This document shows, in pieces, positions 18,181 through 27,734 of a stretch of 59,555 nt of DNA. This DNA comes from an uncultured Bacteroidota bacterium (GTDB taxonomy: Bacteria > Bacteroidota > Bacteroidia > AKYH767-A > 2013-40CM-41-45): positions 1 through 59,555 of the forward strand of contig CALMQM010000092.1 in assembly GCA_937871435.1 (NCBI GenBank). The letters are read 5' to 3'. Within the stretch, counting starts at the first letter, position 1. Each line of letters begins with the position of its first letter. The notes beneath the pieces were generated by a model. It was not told where the DNA came from and did no database searches. It worked only from the letters and a program-made list of their open reading frames with translations. The translations under genes were made by a program, and so were the position numbers.

Positions 18181-18945
18181 ATGAAAACAGAAAGCTATTC
18201 TATTCGATTTTCCAAATTGAGTTTAGAAATTTTCAGGCTCAGTACAGGAATATTTTTTTGCTGGTTGCTGAGTTGCAATTCTGCATTTGCTCAATCTGAG
18301 CGTAAACTGATTCGTGAAGGAAATGAATTGTACAAAAATAAAAAGTACGCCGAGGCTGAAGCGAATTACAAAAAATCTCTGAACACAAACAATAAGTCAA
18401 TTGAAGGAAATTACAATTTGGGTAATTCTCTTTATAAGCAGGGAAAATTTGAAGATGCGGAAAAACAATTTCAATCGATCGCATCCGATAAAAATCTGAG
18501 TGATGAACAAAAATCTATGTTGTATCACAATTACGGGAATTCCCTTCTGAAAGATCAGAAATACCAGGAAAGTATCAATGCTTACAAAAACGCATTGAAA
18601 TTAAATTCAAAAGACAACGACACTCGCTACAACCTCGCATACGCGCAGTCGAAGCTGCTCCAGCAGCAGCAACAACAACAGCAGCAAAATAAGGATCAGA
18701 ACAAAGATCAAAAGGACAAGGATAAAAAAAATCAGCAACAAAAGGAGCAACAAAACCAGGATAAGAAGGATCAGCAGCAGCAGGAAATGAATAAGCAGGA
18801 ACAAAAACAGGCTCAACAGAAAAAAGAAATCTCTAAAGAAGATGCTGAAAAGATTTTACAGGCCCTGAATAATGATGAGAAGAATACTCAGAAAAAACTT
18901 ACGAAGAAGCAGGCTGTAAAAACGAATATTGAAAAGGAATGGTAA
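18181..18945 (+). CDS. batC: BatC, exported TPR protein with Gln/Lys-rich tail
   Basis: A 254-residue protein. The signal peptide or anchor ends near CNSAFAQ (about residue 38). Three TPR motifs follow (GNELYKNKKYAEAEANYKKS; NYNLGNSLYKQGKFEDAEKQ; LLKDQKYQESINAYKNAL). Residues about 158-225 are almost wholly Q, K, D, E and N, with runs of Q, and the tail is a lysine-rich helix. The order after batB and the TPR content identify BatC. The low-complexity tail may be a flexible spacer in the periplasm. Confidence 0.92.
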   Translation: MKTESYSIRFSKLSLEIFRLSTGIFFCWLLSCNSAFAQSERKLIREGNELYKNKKYAEAEANYKKSLNTNNKSIEGNYNLGNSLYKQGKFEDAEKQFQSIASDKNLSDEQKSMLYHNYGNSLLKDQKYQESINAYKNALKLNSKDNDTRYNLAYAQSKLLQQQQQQQQQNKDQNKDQKDKDKKNQQQKEQQNQDKKDQQQQEMNKQEQKQAQQKKEISKEDAEKILQALNNDEKNTQKKLTKKQAVKTNIEKEW

Positions 18946-18961
18946 TTGATCCAGAAGGAAC

Positions 18962-19504
18962 ATGAATTCCACCGAAATATATCCGCTTATACAAACATCA
19001 AGATTAATCCTCCGACCTATGGTGGAAGCGGATGCCCGCCATATGTTTGACATGAACAATGATCCGGATGTTGTTCGGTTCACCGGAAATAAGGCCTATG
19101 AAAATATAGAAGAAGTACTCAATTATATTCGGACAAATGATCAGTTTGAAAAATACAAACTGGGACGATTTACTATTCTGGATAAAATCACAGGAGAATA
19201 CATCGGATGGTGTGGTTTAAAATTCCTGGAAGATATAAATGAAATTGATCTCGGTTATCGCTTGTTAAAGAAGAATTGGGGAAAAGGCATTGCTACTGAA
19301 TCGTCCATTGCCATGCTTGACTATGGATTTCTTACCTTAGGACTCGAACGAATTGTCGGAAGAGCTGTAAAAGAGAATATTAACTCAATACATATTCTTC
19401 AAAAATTGGGGATGACCTATGAAAAAGAATTTGAAGCTCATGGTTACCTTTGCGTTCAGTATGTGTTAGACAAGAAGATGTGGATTACTGGGAAAAATTC
19501 GTGA
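18962..19504 (+). CDS. GNAT acetyltransferase, RimJ/RimL type, inside the Bat operon
   Basis: A 180-residue protein of the Acetyltransf_3 family. It begins TSRLILRPMVEADARHMF and has the central strand pair GRFTILDKITGEYIGWCGLKF. The acetyl-CoA binding loop KNWGKGIATESS precedes the helix, and a C-terminal segment RAVKENINSIHILQKLGM follows. Such enzymes acetylate protein N-termini or small amines; the substrate is unknown. It sits 16 bp after batC and 26 bp before the preferred batD start, on the same strand, so it is probably part of the operon, although it is not one of the usual Bat genes. Confidence 0.9.
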   Translation: MNSTEIYPLIQTSRLILRPMVEADARHMFDMNNDPDVVRFTGNKAYENIEEVLNYIRTNDQFEKYKLGRFTILDKITGEYIGWCGLKFLEDINEIDLGYRLLKKNWGKGIATESSIAMLDYGFLTLGLERIVGRAVKENINSIHILQKLGMTYEKEFEAHGYLCVQYVLDKKMWITGKNS

Positions 19505-19530
19505 GTTATATTTATCTTTTGATTGAACCT

Positions 19531-21429
19531 ATGAGAAGCAGAATTGATCAGAAAAAAATTCAAAAACTTTTTCTTCCCCTTCAAAGGGTGAAGAACCTGG
19601 TTTTGCTGCTATTCTGTTTGTTTATTTCAGTGCAGTCTCATGCTGAAGCTGAAAAATTTACCGCTACTGTTTCTTCAAATAATGTAGCCGTCGGAGATCA
19701 GATCCAGATTACTTTTACAGTTACCGGAAATGGAGGAAATTTTCGCCCGCCTTCCTTCAATGATTTTAATGTACTTGCCGGTCCAAGCCAGAGTAACCAG
19801 GTACAAATTATCAATGGAAGTTTCTCCCAAACTCTTTCTATCACGTATGTTTTGCAAGCTGTAAAGGAAGGAACTTTTAAAATCGGGAGCGCCGAAATTA
19901 CCGCAGGGAATTCAAAATTGATGAGTAATACGGTCACCATTGTCGTTTCCAAATCGCAAGGAAATGCACAGGGAGGTAGTCAGCAGGGAAAGCAGGGAAG
20001 CGGATCAGATGCAACTTTTGTAGGAAGTAAAAATGTTTTTCTCAGAGCAAGTGCTGATAAATCCTCAGCTTATCTTGGTGAAGGTATTGTTGTTACATAT
20101 AAACTATACACCAAAGTAAACCTCGTTAATTACAGCATTGACAAAATCCCGGCGATGAGTGGTTTCTGGAGTGAAGAAATAACATTGCCTCAACAACTTG
20201 AATTTCATACTGAGAATCTTGATGGAGTATCCTATAAAGTTGCGGATGTGAAAAAACTTGTCGTGTTTCCGCAACGAAGCGGAAACCTGCAACTTGATCC
20301 AATGGAAGGTGAAGTGATAGCGCGCGTTCAGGTGAAACGACAAACGCATACCAATGATCCCTTCGATCAATTCTTCAATGATCCTTTTTTCAGCAATCCT
20401 TTCTTTAATAACAGTTTGCAGGATGTGAAGGTTCCGTTGAAAAGTCAGCCTATTCGTATTTCAGTTAAAGATCTTCCTCCGGGTGCACCTGCTTCATTCA
20501 ATGGTGCAGTTGGTCGGTTGAGTTATGATGTTTCACTCGACAAAAAAGAAACAAAAGCGCACGAGCCGGTAACACTGAAGATAAAAATTTCCGGGAAAGG
20601 AAATATTAAACTGATTGACGCACCGAAAATTACTTTTCCGCCTGACTTCGAATCGTATGATCCTAAAGAATCAAGTTCTGTGAGCGCATCCGCTGCCGGA
20701 GTAAGCGGAAGTAAAACCTTTGAATACCTGATCATCCCAAGAAATCCGGGCGAATTTAAAATTCCGGTTTCTTCTTTCAGTTTTTTTGATTTGGATAAAA
20801 AACAGTATCAGGAAACATCACAACAAGACTTGATTCTGAAAGTTGGCAAAGGAGATGAAAGTGTAAGCAGCACAGTTGTGAGTGGTGTGAGTAAATCCGA
20901 TTTACAGATACTTGGAAAAGATATCCGTTTCATCAAAACAAACGAACCGGCATTTATTCAGTCGACTTCCCCCCTCTTTGGATCAACTTTATTCTCTGTA
21001 TTGGCTGCTTCACCGGTGTTATTGTTTGGTCTGGTATTGTTCGTCAGGAGACGAAGTGTCGCTATGAACAGCAATCAATCATTGTTGAAAAGTCAGCGGG
21101 CAAACAGGGTGGCATTGAAACGTCTCAGCATTGCCAAAAAATTACTCGCTACGAATGAAAAAGAAAAATTCCTTGATGAAATGTTTAAAGCATTATGGGG
21201 TTTTGTGAGCGACCGCATGCAAATTCCGGTTTCTGCATTGTCAAAGGAAACAGCTGCTCAGGCTTTGGCATCAAAAAATGTTTCTGAAGATTTGATCCGT
21301 CAGTTTCATGAAACCATTGACAGCTGCGAATTCGCTCGGTTTGCCGGAAGCACAGGCGATAGTAACGAAGTTATTTATCAGAAAGGAATCAGCGTGATTT
21401 CTAATATAGAACAAGCATTGAAAGGGTAA
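19531..21429 (+). CDS. batD: BatD, membrane-anchored Ig-like periplasmic protein
   Basis: About 632 residues from the ATG at 19531. An in-frame TTG at 19450 would overlap the acetyltransferase and put 27 non-signal residues in front. The signal peptide covers about 1-38 (LVLLLFCLFISVQSHAEA). Several BatD-type Ig-like repeats follow (FTATVSSNNVAVGDQIQITF at the start, then FLRASADKSSAYLGEGIVVTY and YDVSLDKKETKAHEPVTLKI). A transmembrane helix lies near 487-507 (FSVLAASPVLLFGLVLFV), then a basic stretch and a helical cytoplasmic domain of about 120 residues. It lies 1 bp from batE. Confidence 0.93.
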   Translation: MRSRIDQKKIQKLFLPLQRVKNLVLLLFCLFISVQSHAEAEKFTATVSSNNVAVGDQIQITFTVTGNGGNFRPPSFNDFNVLAGPSQSNQVQIINGSFSQTLSITYVLQAVKEGTFKIGSAEITAGNSKLMSNTVTIVVSKSQGNAQGGSQQGKQGSGSDATFVGSKNVFLRASADKSSAYLGEGIVVTYKLYTKVNLVNYSIDKIPAMSGFWSEEITLPQQLEFHTENLDGVSYKVADVKKLVVFPQRSGNLQLDPMEGEVIARVQVKRQTHTNDPFDQFFNDPFFSNPFFNNSLQDVKVPLKSQPIRISVKDLPPGAPASFNGAVGRLSYDVSLDKKETKAHEPVTLKIKISGKGNIKLIDAPKITFPPDFESYDPKESSSVSASAAGVSGSKTFEYLIIPRNPGEFKIPVSSFSFFDLDKKQYQETSQQDLILKVGKGDESVSSTVVSGVSKSDLQILGKDIRFIKTNEPAFIQSTSPLFGSTLFSVLAASPVLLFGLVLFVRRRSVAMNSNQSLLKSQRANRVALKRLSIAKKLLATNEKEKFLDEMFKALWGFVSDRMQIPVSALSKETAAQALASKNVSEDLIRQFHETIDSCEFARFAGSTGDSNEVIYQKGISVISNIEQALKG

Positions 21430-21430
21430 A

Positions 21431-22204
21431 ATGAAATCATTAAAGAACATATCGATTTACTTCTTTGCCTTTGTTTGTCTTTGCTCCGGAATTATCCAGG
21501 CAAATGCAAACGAAATTGATGTTTTTCATAAAGGAAACATTGCTTATCAAAAGGGTGACTATTCTTCAGCCATCAGTGCTTATAAAGATATCCTCAAATC
21601 GGGATCAGTTTCTACCGAAGTATATTTTAATCTCGGCAATGCTTACTTCAAAAGTGACAGTCTGGCCAAGGCGATCCTCAATTATGAACGTGCGAAAAAA
21701 TTAAATCCGGATGACGAAGATATTCTGGCTAATTTAAAACTGGCATCCATCCGTGTAGTCGACAAAATTGACCCGATTCCTCAGATTTTTTACAAACGCT
21801 GGCTGATCGCTCTGGCGGGAGGTTTATCCAGTGATACCTGGAGTATTGTTTTTCTTTCCTTTATCTGGTTAGCATTTGCTTCAGCTCTTCTTTACATATT
21901 TGGCCATTCAATTTTGCTTAAAAAAATTTCCTTCTTTCTGATTTTTGGTTTCCTTGCATTGTCAGCATTCACATTTATCATTGCAAAAGAAAGTCATTCA
22001 GAAAACTATGTCGACCAGCAGGGAATTGTGATGGTCAGTACTGCCTACATCAAAAGTGCTCCCGATGAAAAAGGAAATGATCTCTTTATCCTTCATGAGG
22101 GTGCAAAAGTAGAGGCTTCGGAAATTGTGAATGGATACCGAAAAATCAAAACTGCTAATGGCAGCGTTGGCTGGATTGCCTACTCTCAGATTGAGATCAT
22201 TTGA
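21431..22204 (+). CDS. batE: BatE, TPR plus membrane helices plus SH3-like domain
   Basis: A 257-residue protein: signal peptide (ending IIQANA), TPR repeats (FHKGNIAYQKGDYSSAISAY; VYFNLGNAYFKSDSLAKAI; YERAKKLNPDDEDI), two transmembrane helices (about 133-155 and 160-180), and a C-terminal bacterial SH3-like domain (STAYIKSAPDEKGNDLFILHEG... GWIAYSQIEII). This is the standard BatE layout. It is the last Bat gene; the phosphodiesterase start follows after about 42 bp and may be co-transcribed. Confidence 0.93.
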   Translation: MKSLKNISIYFFAFVCLCSGIIQANANEIDVFHKGNIAYQKGDYSSAISAYKDILKSGSVSTEVYFNLGNAYFKSDSLAKAILNYERAKKLNPDDEDILANLKLASIRVVDKIDPIPQIFYKRWLIALAGGLSSDTWSIVFLSFIWLAFASALLYIFGHSILLKKISFFLIFGFLALSAFTFIIAKESHSENYVDQQGIVMVSTAYIKSAPDEKGNDLFILHEGAKVEASEIVNGYRKIKTANGSVGWIAYSQIEII

Positions 22205-22246
22205 GGTACTACTCTTCTTATTCGTAATTGATTTTCCCTTCTTTTG

Positions 22247-22759
22247 ATGATGAAAAAAATCTGTTTGTTAAGCGACACGCATGGATATCTCGATCAGGGA
22301 ATCCTTAATCACTGTCAAAAAGCTGATGAAATATGGCATGCCGGCGATATCGGATCTTTGGAAATCTCAGAAAAACTCAGTTCCATAAAACCTTTCAAAG
22401 CAGTATATGGAAATATTGACGGTCAAAATATCCGTACACTCCACCCTATGGATCAGCTTTTTGAATGTGAAGGAACGCGCGTTCTGATTACTCACATCGG
22501 CGGTTATCCGGGAGCTTATGTACCGGAGGCAAGAAAAAAAATCGAGGAACACAAACCCGGACTATTCATCTGCGGACATTCCCATATTCTGAAAGTGATG
22601 GCTGATCAGAAAAATCACTTGTTGCATATGAATCCCGGTGCAGCAGGAAAGCATGGATTCCACAAAATTCGGACTCTCCTGACTTTCGAAATCAACAATG
22701 GAAAAATCGGTAATCTGAATGCTGTAGAATTGGGACTGCGTGCTAAGATTGAAGATTAA
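22247..22759 (+). CDS. YfcE/MJ0936-type metallophosphoesterase
   Basis: About 170 residues; starts at 22247 or 22250 (adjacent ATGs) rather than the TTG just before. All metal-binding motifs of calcineurin-like phosphodiesterases are present: SDTHGY, HAGDIG, YGNIDG, THIGGYPG and CGHSH. Family members hydrolyse phosphodiesters in vitro; the physiological substrate is unsettled. It is cytoplasmic, with no signal peptide. It follows batE on the same strand and overlaps the opposite-strand DUF4293 gene by 4 bp at the stop codons. Confidence 0.92.
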   Translation: MMKKICLLSDTHGYLDQGILNHCQKADEIWHAGDIGSLEISEKLSSIKPFKAVYGNIDGQNIRTLHPMDQLFECEGTRVLITHIGGYPGAYVPEARKKIEEHKPGLFICGHSHILKVMADQKNHLLHMNPGAAGKHGFHKIRTLLTFEINNGKIGNLNAVELGLRAKIED

Positions 22760-23205
22760 CGCAAACGATCAGCCGAACGTACCAACTCATCATCTTTACG
22801 GATAAAAAAGTTAGCCAGATACAAAAACAACAATTGGAAAAACGGAAGATAGGCTCCGTAACGGAAATGAATTTGCCTGTTCATCCCGGATGACAGTGTA
22901 TCCGCTGCAAAGTAGAGCAATACCATAAGTACACATGTGAGCAGGATATTCAGACGGCATAAACGCATTTGAAGGTTACGGTTCTTGAATAAAAAGATGG
23001 CAAGCAAGGCAAAAACGGCAACTGCCCCATCCAAAATAAGCAAGAGCGAATTATTCGCAATGGTGAGGTCATTCACAACACCAGTCGCTTCAGGATTTAC
23101 GGCGGCCTGGTTCATTTCAGAAAATCCATAAACCGGGAGGAAATACAAGAGTCCGGAGAGTAAAATAACTCCAAGCAGGAATAGACTTTGAATACGTTGA
23201 ATCAT
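22756..23205 (-). CDS. DUF4293 family membrane protein
   Basis: A 149-residue protein starting MIQRIQSLFLLGVILLSGLL, with four hydrophobic helices (about 6-26, 48-70, 75-100 and 115-138) and a charged C-terminus. The MIQRIQS start and four-helix layout match the small DUF4293 inner-membrane family of Bacteroidota, whose function is unknown. It is divergent from rho across a 335-bp gap. Confidence 0.82.
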   Translation of the reverse strand: MIQRIQSLFLLGVILLSGLLYFLPVYGFSEMNQAAVNPEATGVVNDLTIANNSLLLILDGAVAVFALLAIFLFKNRNLQMRLCRLNILLTCVLMVLLYFAADTLSSGMNRQIHFRYGAYLPFFQLLFLYLANFFIRKDDELVRSADRLR

Positions 23206-23540
23206 AGTTTAAGTGAATGAACGACAAATAACGGTCTTTTTCAGCAATCCTAAAACAAGGATTCAGGCAAGGAAATAGAGACTTTGTTAAAGAAAATGGT
23301 AAATTTTTTATTATTTTATGTTGTACAAATAAAGAATATAGTCTATACTTGTCGTGAAATTCCCATCCGATCCGGATTTTTTAATTATCCGTTCTGGTAT
23401 TTCCCCCCTTAATTTACGGTCCTATATCATCAATTTTAGTTTCAATTATGCATATGATCTTCTGCGCTTTTTCAGAAGTCCGTTAGAACTATAGAATCCA
23501 AAAATGTCATCCTGACATTCCCAACAAACCCACCCTTTTC
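23206..23540. other. 335-bp intergenic region between DUF4293 gene and rho
   Basis: Divergent promoter region. It holds the rho promoter candidate at 23321-23351 and implies a rho 5' untranslated region of roughly 180 bases. Apart from AT-rich stretches I see no gene and no clear riboswitch-like structure. A long leader would fit rho autoregulation, as known in other bacteria, but this is inference. Confidence 0.6.
23321..23351 (+). promoter_or_regulatory. Putative rho promoter
   Basis: TTG at 23321-23323, a 20-base spacer and TATACTTG at 23344-23351, which matches seven of eight positions of TAnnTTTG. Confidence 0.6.
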
Positions 23541-25277
23541 ATGTACGACATTCTCGAATTGAATGACAAACTCGTTAATGAGTTAAAAGAAATTGCACGT
23601 TTGATGAATATTCCAAATTACGATGAACTTCGTAAACAAGAACTCATCTACAAAATTCTCGATCAACAGGCATTGAATCCTCAGGCCAGTTCATCCATCA
23701 AAGATTCCCTTGGAGGTAAATTTGGCAAAGCCGAAAAAGTGGAAGTCAAAGAAACCCGTGAACCCCGCGCCCCTCGTGAACCAAAAGAACACAAGGAGCC
23801 GAAAGAACCGAAAGAAACAAAGGAGCCAAAGGAAACTAAAGCAGCACCAATTGCAGCTAAGGCTCAGGCGGAACCAGACGACAATTCCGGTGGTCGTCCA
23901 AAAAGAAAACGCGTAAGCCCAATCACAGGTGAAACCACTATTGTGAAATCCACACCGATTCAGTTGGAGCCGAGCGTGAAAGTTCCACCAACACGTCAGG
24001 AACCACAAATTGCGCCCCCTCCTCCTGTTGCACCGGAACGTAATTTCGAACCGGAACAAAGAACATTTGTTCCGCGAAATAATGATCACGACAGATCCAA
24101 TTCCAATTTCCGACCACGTAGAGATATGCCGACCGTTGCTGTTCCTGAACCTCCGGCGGAACTTGACAGTGTTATCGTGGCAGAAGGTGTTCTGGAAATT
24201 ATGCCTGACGGGTTCGGATTCCTCCGTTCCTCCGATTTTAATTACCTCACTTCTCCTGATGATGTGTACGTATCTCAATCCCAGATTAAGCTATTCGGAT
24301 TGAAGACAGGTGATACTGTTCGTGGATCTGTTCGTCCGCCAAGAGAAGGGGAAAAATATTTTCCGCTTACCAAAGTTGATTTTATTAATGGTCAGGATCC
24401 GGCATTTGTTCGTGATCGGGTCCACTTCGATTTCCTTACCCCACTCTTTCCTCAGGAAAAACTGAACCTTACCGGCGATAAAGCGAATTATTCTACGCGG
24501 ATCATGGATATGTTCACTCCTATCGGGAAAGGACAACGCGGACTGATCGTAGCTCAACCGAAAACCGGTAAAACAATGTTGTTAAAGGATGTAGCCAATG
24601 TAATTGCGGCGAATCATCCTGAAGTGTACATGATCATTCTATTGATTGATGAACGTCCGGAAGAGGTTACCGATATGGCACGAAGTGTAAAAGCCGAAGT
24701 GGTCGCTTCTACTTTCGATGAACCAGCGGAAAGACATGTAAAAATTGCCAACATTGTTCTCGAAAAAGCCAAGCGAATGGTTGAGTGCGGACACGATGTT
24801 GTAATCCTCCTTGATTCTATCACACGTTTGGCTCGTGCATACAATACTGTCGCTCCTGCCAGTGGTAAAGTTCTCTCCGGCGGTGTGGAAGCGAACGCGC
24901 TTCACAAACCAAAAAGATTCTTCGGTTCAGCCCGAAAGATTGAAAATGGTGGAAGTCTTACTATCATCGCTACAGCTCTTATTGATACAGGCTCACGTAT
25001 GGACGAGGTGATCTTTGAAGAATTCAAAGGTACCGGTAACATGGAATTACAGCTTGATCGTAAGTTAGCCAACAAACGCATATTCCCTTCAATTGACCTC
25101 GTTGCTTCAAGTACTCGTCGTGAAGACATGCTTCTCGACAAAGAAATGCTCCAGCGAATGTGGATTCTCAGAAATCATCTTGCGGATATGAATCCTCTCG
25201 AAGCTATGGAATTCCTCCTGACGCAAATGCGTGGAACAAAATCCAATGAAGAATTCCTTGTTTCAATGAATGGATAA
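23541..25277 (+). CDS. rho: Transcription termination factor Rho with disordered N-terminal insert
   Basis: A 578-residue homologue of the hexameric RNA helicase that ends transcription. Residues 1-45 are the Rho_N helical domain. About 60-205 is a low-complexity insert rich in K, E, P and R (repeated KEPKE units, then Pro/Asn/Arg-rich sequence). About 210-290 is the cold-shock-like RNA-binding domain ([14 protein letters not shown]). The RecA-type ATPase follows, with Walker A (AQPKTGKTM), Walker B ([10 protein letters not shown]), the Q-loop and the R-loop ([11 protein letters not shown]). E. coli Rho is about 419 residues; the excess length is the insert, which is common in this phylum. 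The gene is monocistronic with its own terminator. Confidence 0.97.
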   Translation: MYDILELNDKLVNELKEIARLMNIPNYDELRKQELIYKILDQQALNPQASSSIKDSLGGKFGKAEKVEVKETREPRAPREPKEHKEPKEPKETKEPKETKAAPIAAKAQAEPDDNSGGRPKRKRVSPITGETTIVKSTPIQLEPSVKVPPTRQEPQIAPPPPVAPERNFEPEQRTFVPRNNDHDRSNSNFRPRRDMPTVAVPEPPAELDSVIVAEGVLEIMPDGFGFLRSSDFNYLTSPDDVYVSQSQIKLFGLKTGDTVRGSVRPPREGEKYFPLTKVDFINGQDPAFVRDRVHFDFLTPLFPQEKLNLTGDKANYSTRIMDMFTPIGKGQRGLIVAQPKTGKTMLLKDVANVIAANHPEVYMIILLIDERPEEVTDMARSVKAEVVASTFDEPAERHVKIANIVLEKAKRMVECGHDVVILLDSITRLARAYNTVAPASGKVLSGGVEANALHKPKRFFGSARKIENGGSLTIIATALIDTGSRMDEVIFEEFKGTGNMELQLDRKLANKRIFPSIDLVASSTRREDMLLDKEMLQRMWILRNHLADMNPLEAMEFLLTQMRGTKSNEEFLVSMNG

Positions 25278-25298
25278 GAGACTATAAATATTTATCAC

Positions 25299-25330
25299 AA
25301 AAAAAGACAGCCAGATGGTTGTCTTTTTTT
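25299..25330 (+). terminator. Terminator downstream of rho
   Basis: Stem AAAAAGACAGCC / GGTTGTCTTTTT with an AGAT loop and a T run, 22 bases after the rho stop. The A run on the other side is also compatible with use by the opposite strand. Confidence 0.9.
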
Positions 25331-25408
25331 ATTTATTCAAGGTTCTGACAACCACGAATAAGTTAGCATTGACAATTTATATTATAGATGTGGCAAAGAA
25401 AATGTCGA

Positions 25409-26026
25409 TCATGCTTCGGTTTCAGCATTCACATTAAGCTTTCGTTTCTTGTATTTTTTTAATGAAAAATAACCCCAGAAAAAGATTGTAGTGTTCATCA
25501 TTAATTGCCCGACAAAGTCAGCAGCACCTACCACTGGCGATAAGTTATGAGTATAGAAATAAAGGAAATTTTCTGTGATCCAGGGAATAATAGCAAACAC
25601 ACCCAGTAAATTCAACCATCTTGGAAATTCGCTGTAAAAGGCAATCAAAAGCATGCTTGGAATAAGTAAGAATAAACTGGCCGCAAAAAGTTTATACACC
25701 TCGTCCAGATTCTCTTTTGAAGGTTCCGGTGCCACTACATAGAGTACAAAAATTACTCCTTGTGTTATTGCCATCATTGTAAAACCAATGGAAGAAATTG
25801 TTTGTTTTTCTTCTGTAAGCTGAATCCCCAGGGCAGTGCATCCCAGGATCACGAGTGATGTTTGTAAGTGTCCCAACATCAAACCAATCTCATTCATTTT
25901 AGGAGGATCGACTGTAAAATCAGGTGGAAAACACCAGCTGATAATTGTCGCGACAACTGAAGCAAAAAAACTGAACGCGATGAGCTGACTCAGATGTTTG
26001 TTTTTTCTTTCTTCTGTTAACTTCAT
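25409..26026 (-). CDS. Polytopic membrane protein of unknown function
   Basis: A 205-residue protein with about six hydrophobic helices (from FSFFASVVATIISWCF to MMNTTIFFWGYFSL) and a lysine-rich cytoplasmic tail (KKYKKRK). I do not recognise a family. It begins 12 bp after the amidase stop codon and is probably the last gene of a unit with the amidase and the NAD(P)-binding protein. Confidence 0.75.
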   Translation of the reverse strand: MKLTEERKNKHLSQLIAFSFFASVVATIISWCFPPDFTVDPPKMNEIGLMLGHLQTSLVILGCTALGIQLTEEKQTISSIGFTMMAITQGVIFVLYVVAPEPSKENLDEVYKLFAASLFLLIPSMLLIAFYSEFPRWLNLLGVFAIIPWITENFLYFYTHNLSPVVGAADFVGQLMMNTTIFFWGYFSLKKYKKRKLNVNAETEA

Positions 26027-26038
26027 ATCATCATCAGA

Positions 26039-27664
26039 TTACTTTGTTGGAAAAATAAAATGCGAAGTAAAAGGTGAAATCAATTTTGCAAATTTCAACA
26101 GGCCATCTTCATTGTAATAAGAACTGACAATTTGTAATCCAACCGGCAGTCCGTCTTTATTCAACCCCATCGGAATAACAAGGGAAGGATGTCCGGTTGC
26201 GTTGAAAATATATCCGTAAGAAAAATAACTCATGTACGGCATTTCACCATCATCTCCGTTCAACATTGATCCCTGAGGACATTTTTTTATTGCTACACCA
26301 TATGTTATAGGGCAAATAAAAAAATCTTCTTCTTTAAAAAAAGAGTCCCATTGCCTCACGAGTGATTCACGAGTGCTCATCAATTCATTCCATTTGGAAT
26401 CACTATTGTCATTCATGGCATCATAAAAAGACTGAAAAGCTGCTGATCCATCTTCCAGTTTTTTAAAATCCATGGAAATAAACTTTCTCAGGAGCCACGG
26501 CTGACCTTCGCCCATCATTGAAGCAAAAGTTCCGAGAAAAAGTTTTTTCATTTCATCATAAGTATCAGGAGCCCTCTTACTTACTTTAACACCGTTAACG
26601 GAAAGTGAATCAAGCAATAGCTTCATTTTTTCCTTCACATCATTGCTCACCCTGACAATCTGATCCCCGTGTTTCCATTCATCTATCCAGGCAATTTTAT
26701 ACTCCGCAAGAGATTTATCAGGAGCTTTTTTCCATTCAATTGGATGTTGAAAGCGTTTATCCTGAGGAGTATTTTTCAATACTTCCCACATCAATTGCAA
26801 ATCCTCAACAGACCGTGCAAGGGGGCCGGCTGAAGCCAATGCCATTCTGGAAAATTTTGTAACAGTATCCGGGGAAGTTCCCTGAGTAATATTCACAGAA
26901 CCAAGACTTGGTTTTAAACCATATAATCCACAGAATGCTGCCGGAATGCGTATGCTTCCTCCAAGATCACTACCCAGTTCCAGAGTAGAAAAACCAGCCG
27001 CCAACGCAGCAGCACCGCCGCCCGTACTACCACCGGGAGTCCGGCTTGTATCATATGGGTTATTGCCTGTAGGATAGACTTCCCCTTGAGTCTGATAATC
27101 TCCAAGCAAGTAAGACACATTGGTTGTACCTAAAATTACAGCACCTGCATTCTTCAATTGTTTTACTACAACTGCATCATCAGGAGCAATGAAACCAAAC
27201 ATCTTCGCATTCAAGGTTGAAGGTGAACCTTTCACCCAAAACATTTCCTTGATTGTAATCGGAACACCGAGCAATGGTACATTAAGAGTATCTCCTTTCA
27301 AAACCCTTTCATCCGCCAATTCTGCATCATGAATAGCTTCCTCTTCCCGCAGCCAAATCAATGCATTGTATTTGTAATTGTTGTTTTTAATATTGGATAA
27401 AAACTCCATGACCACATCTTTTGACAACACTTCTCTCCGGCGGATCATAGTTGCCAATTCACTTGCCGATTTATAAATGTATTTAGCCTCAATTACAGTA
27501 GGATGATCTGGTCTTTTGAATAACTCCTCTTGTAATTCAGGTGGGGAACCAATTGGTTTAGGAATAATTGAGTTTACATATATTCCGGCTGCGCCAATGA
27601 ATAAAATTAAAACAACAAGAATAATTCCTACTCGCTTAATTACTTTCTTCATTGACTTTTTCAT
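26039..27664 (-). CDS. Amidase-signature hydrolase with N-terminal membrane anchor
   Basis: About 541 residues from the ATG at 27664; an in-frame TTG at 27691 and an ATG at 27652 are alternatives. One N-terminal membrane helix (VGIILVVLILFIGAAGIYV). The amidase-signature catalytic elements are present: Lys in PITIKEMFWVKG, the glycine/serine loop GGSTGGGAAALAAG, and the nucleophile region DLGGSIRIPAAFCGLYGLKPS. The family hydrolyses carboxamides, ranging from fatty-acid amides to indoleacetamide. The membrane anchor and lack of GatB/GatC neighbours argue against the Glu-tRNA amidotransferase GatA. The anchored layout resembles fatty-acid-amide hydrolases, but the substrate is not determined. 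Confidence 0.9.
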   Translation of the reverse strand: MKKSMKKVIKRVGIILVVLILFIGAAGIYVNSIIPKPIGSPPELQEELFKRPDHPTVIEAKYIYKSASELATMIRRREVLSKDVVMEFLSNIKNNNYKYNALIWLREEEAIHDAELADERVLKGDTLNVPLLGVPITIKEMFWVKGSPSTLNAKMFGFIAPDDAVVVKQLKNAGAVILGTTNVSYLLGDYQTQGEVYPTGNNPYDTSRTPGGSTGGGAAALAAGFSTLELGSDLGGSIRIPAAFCGLYGLKPSLGSVNITQGTSPDTVTKFSRMALASAGPLARSVEDLQLMWEVLKNTPQDKRFQHPIEWKKAPDKSLAEYKIAWIDEWKHGDQIVRVSNDVKEKMKLLLDSLSVNGVKVSKRAPDTYDEMKKLFLGTFASMMGEGQPWLLRKFISMDFKKLEDGSAAFQSFYDAMNDNSDSKWNELMSTRESLVRQWDSFFKEEDFFICPITYGVAIKKCPQGSMLNGDDGEMPYMSYFSYGYIFNATGHPSLVIPMGLNKDGLPVGLQIVSSYYNEDGLLKFAKLISPFTSHFIFPTK

Positions 27665-27734
27665 CAGGTTCAAAATTGCAAAATGGTTCAATACTTTCTT
27701 TTAACATCTCATTTATTACCTTCAATCCAATCGA

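Noticed and set aside
19450-19530. N-terminal extension of BatD from a TTG codon
   Set aside because: It overlaps the end of the acetyltransferase gene and puts 27 non-signal residues before a good signal peptide; the ATG at 19531 is preferred.
23691-24278. 195-residue minus-strand frame inside rho
   Set aside because: It is the antisense of the low-complexity K/E/P insert, giving an F/W/R-rich shadow with no recognisable features.
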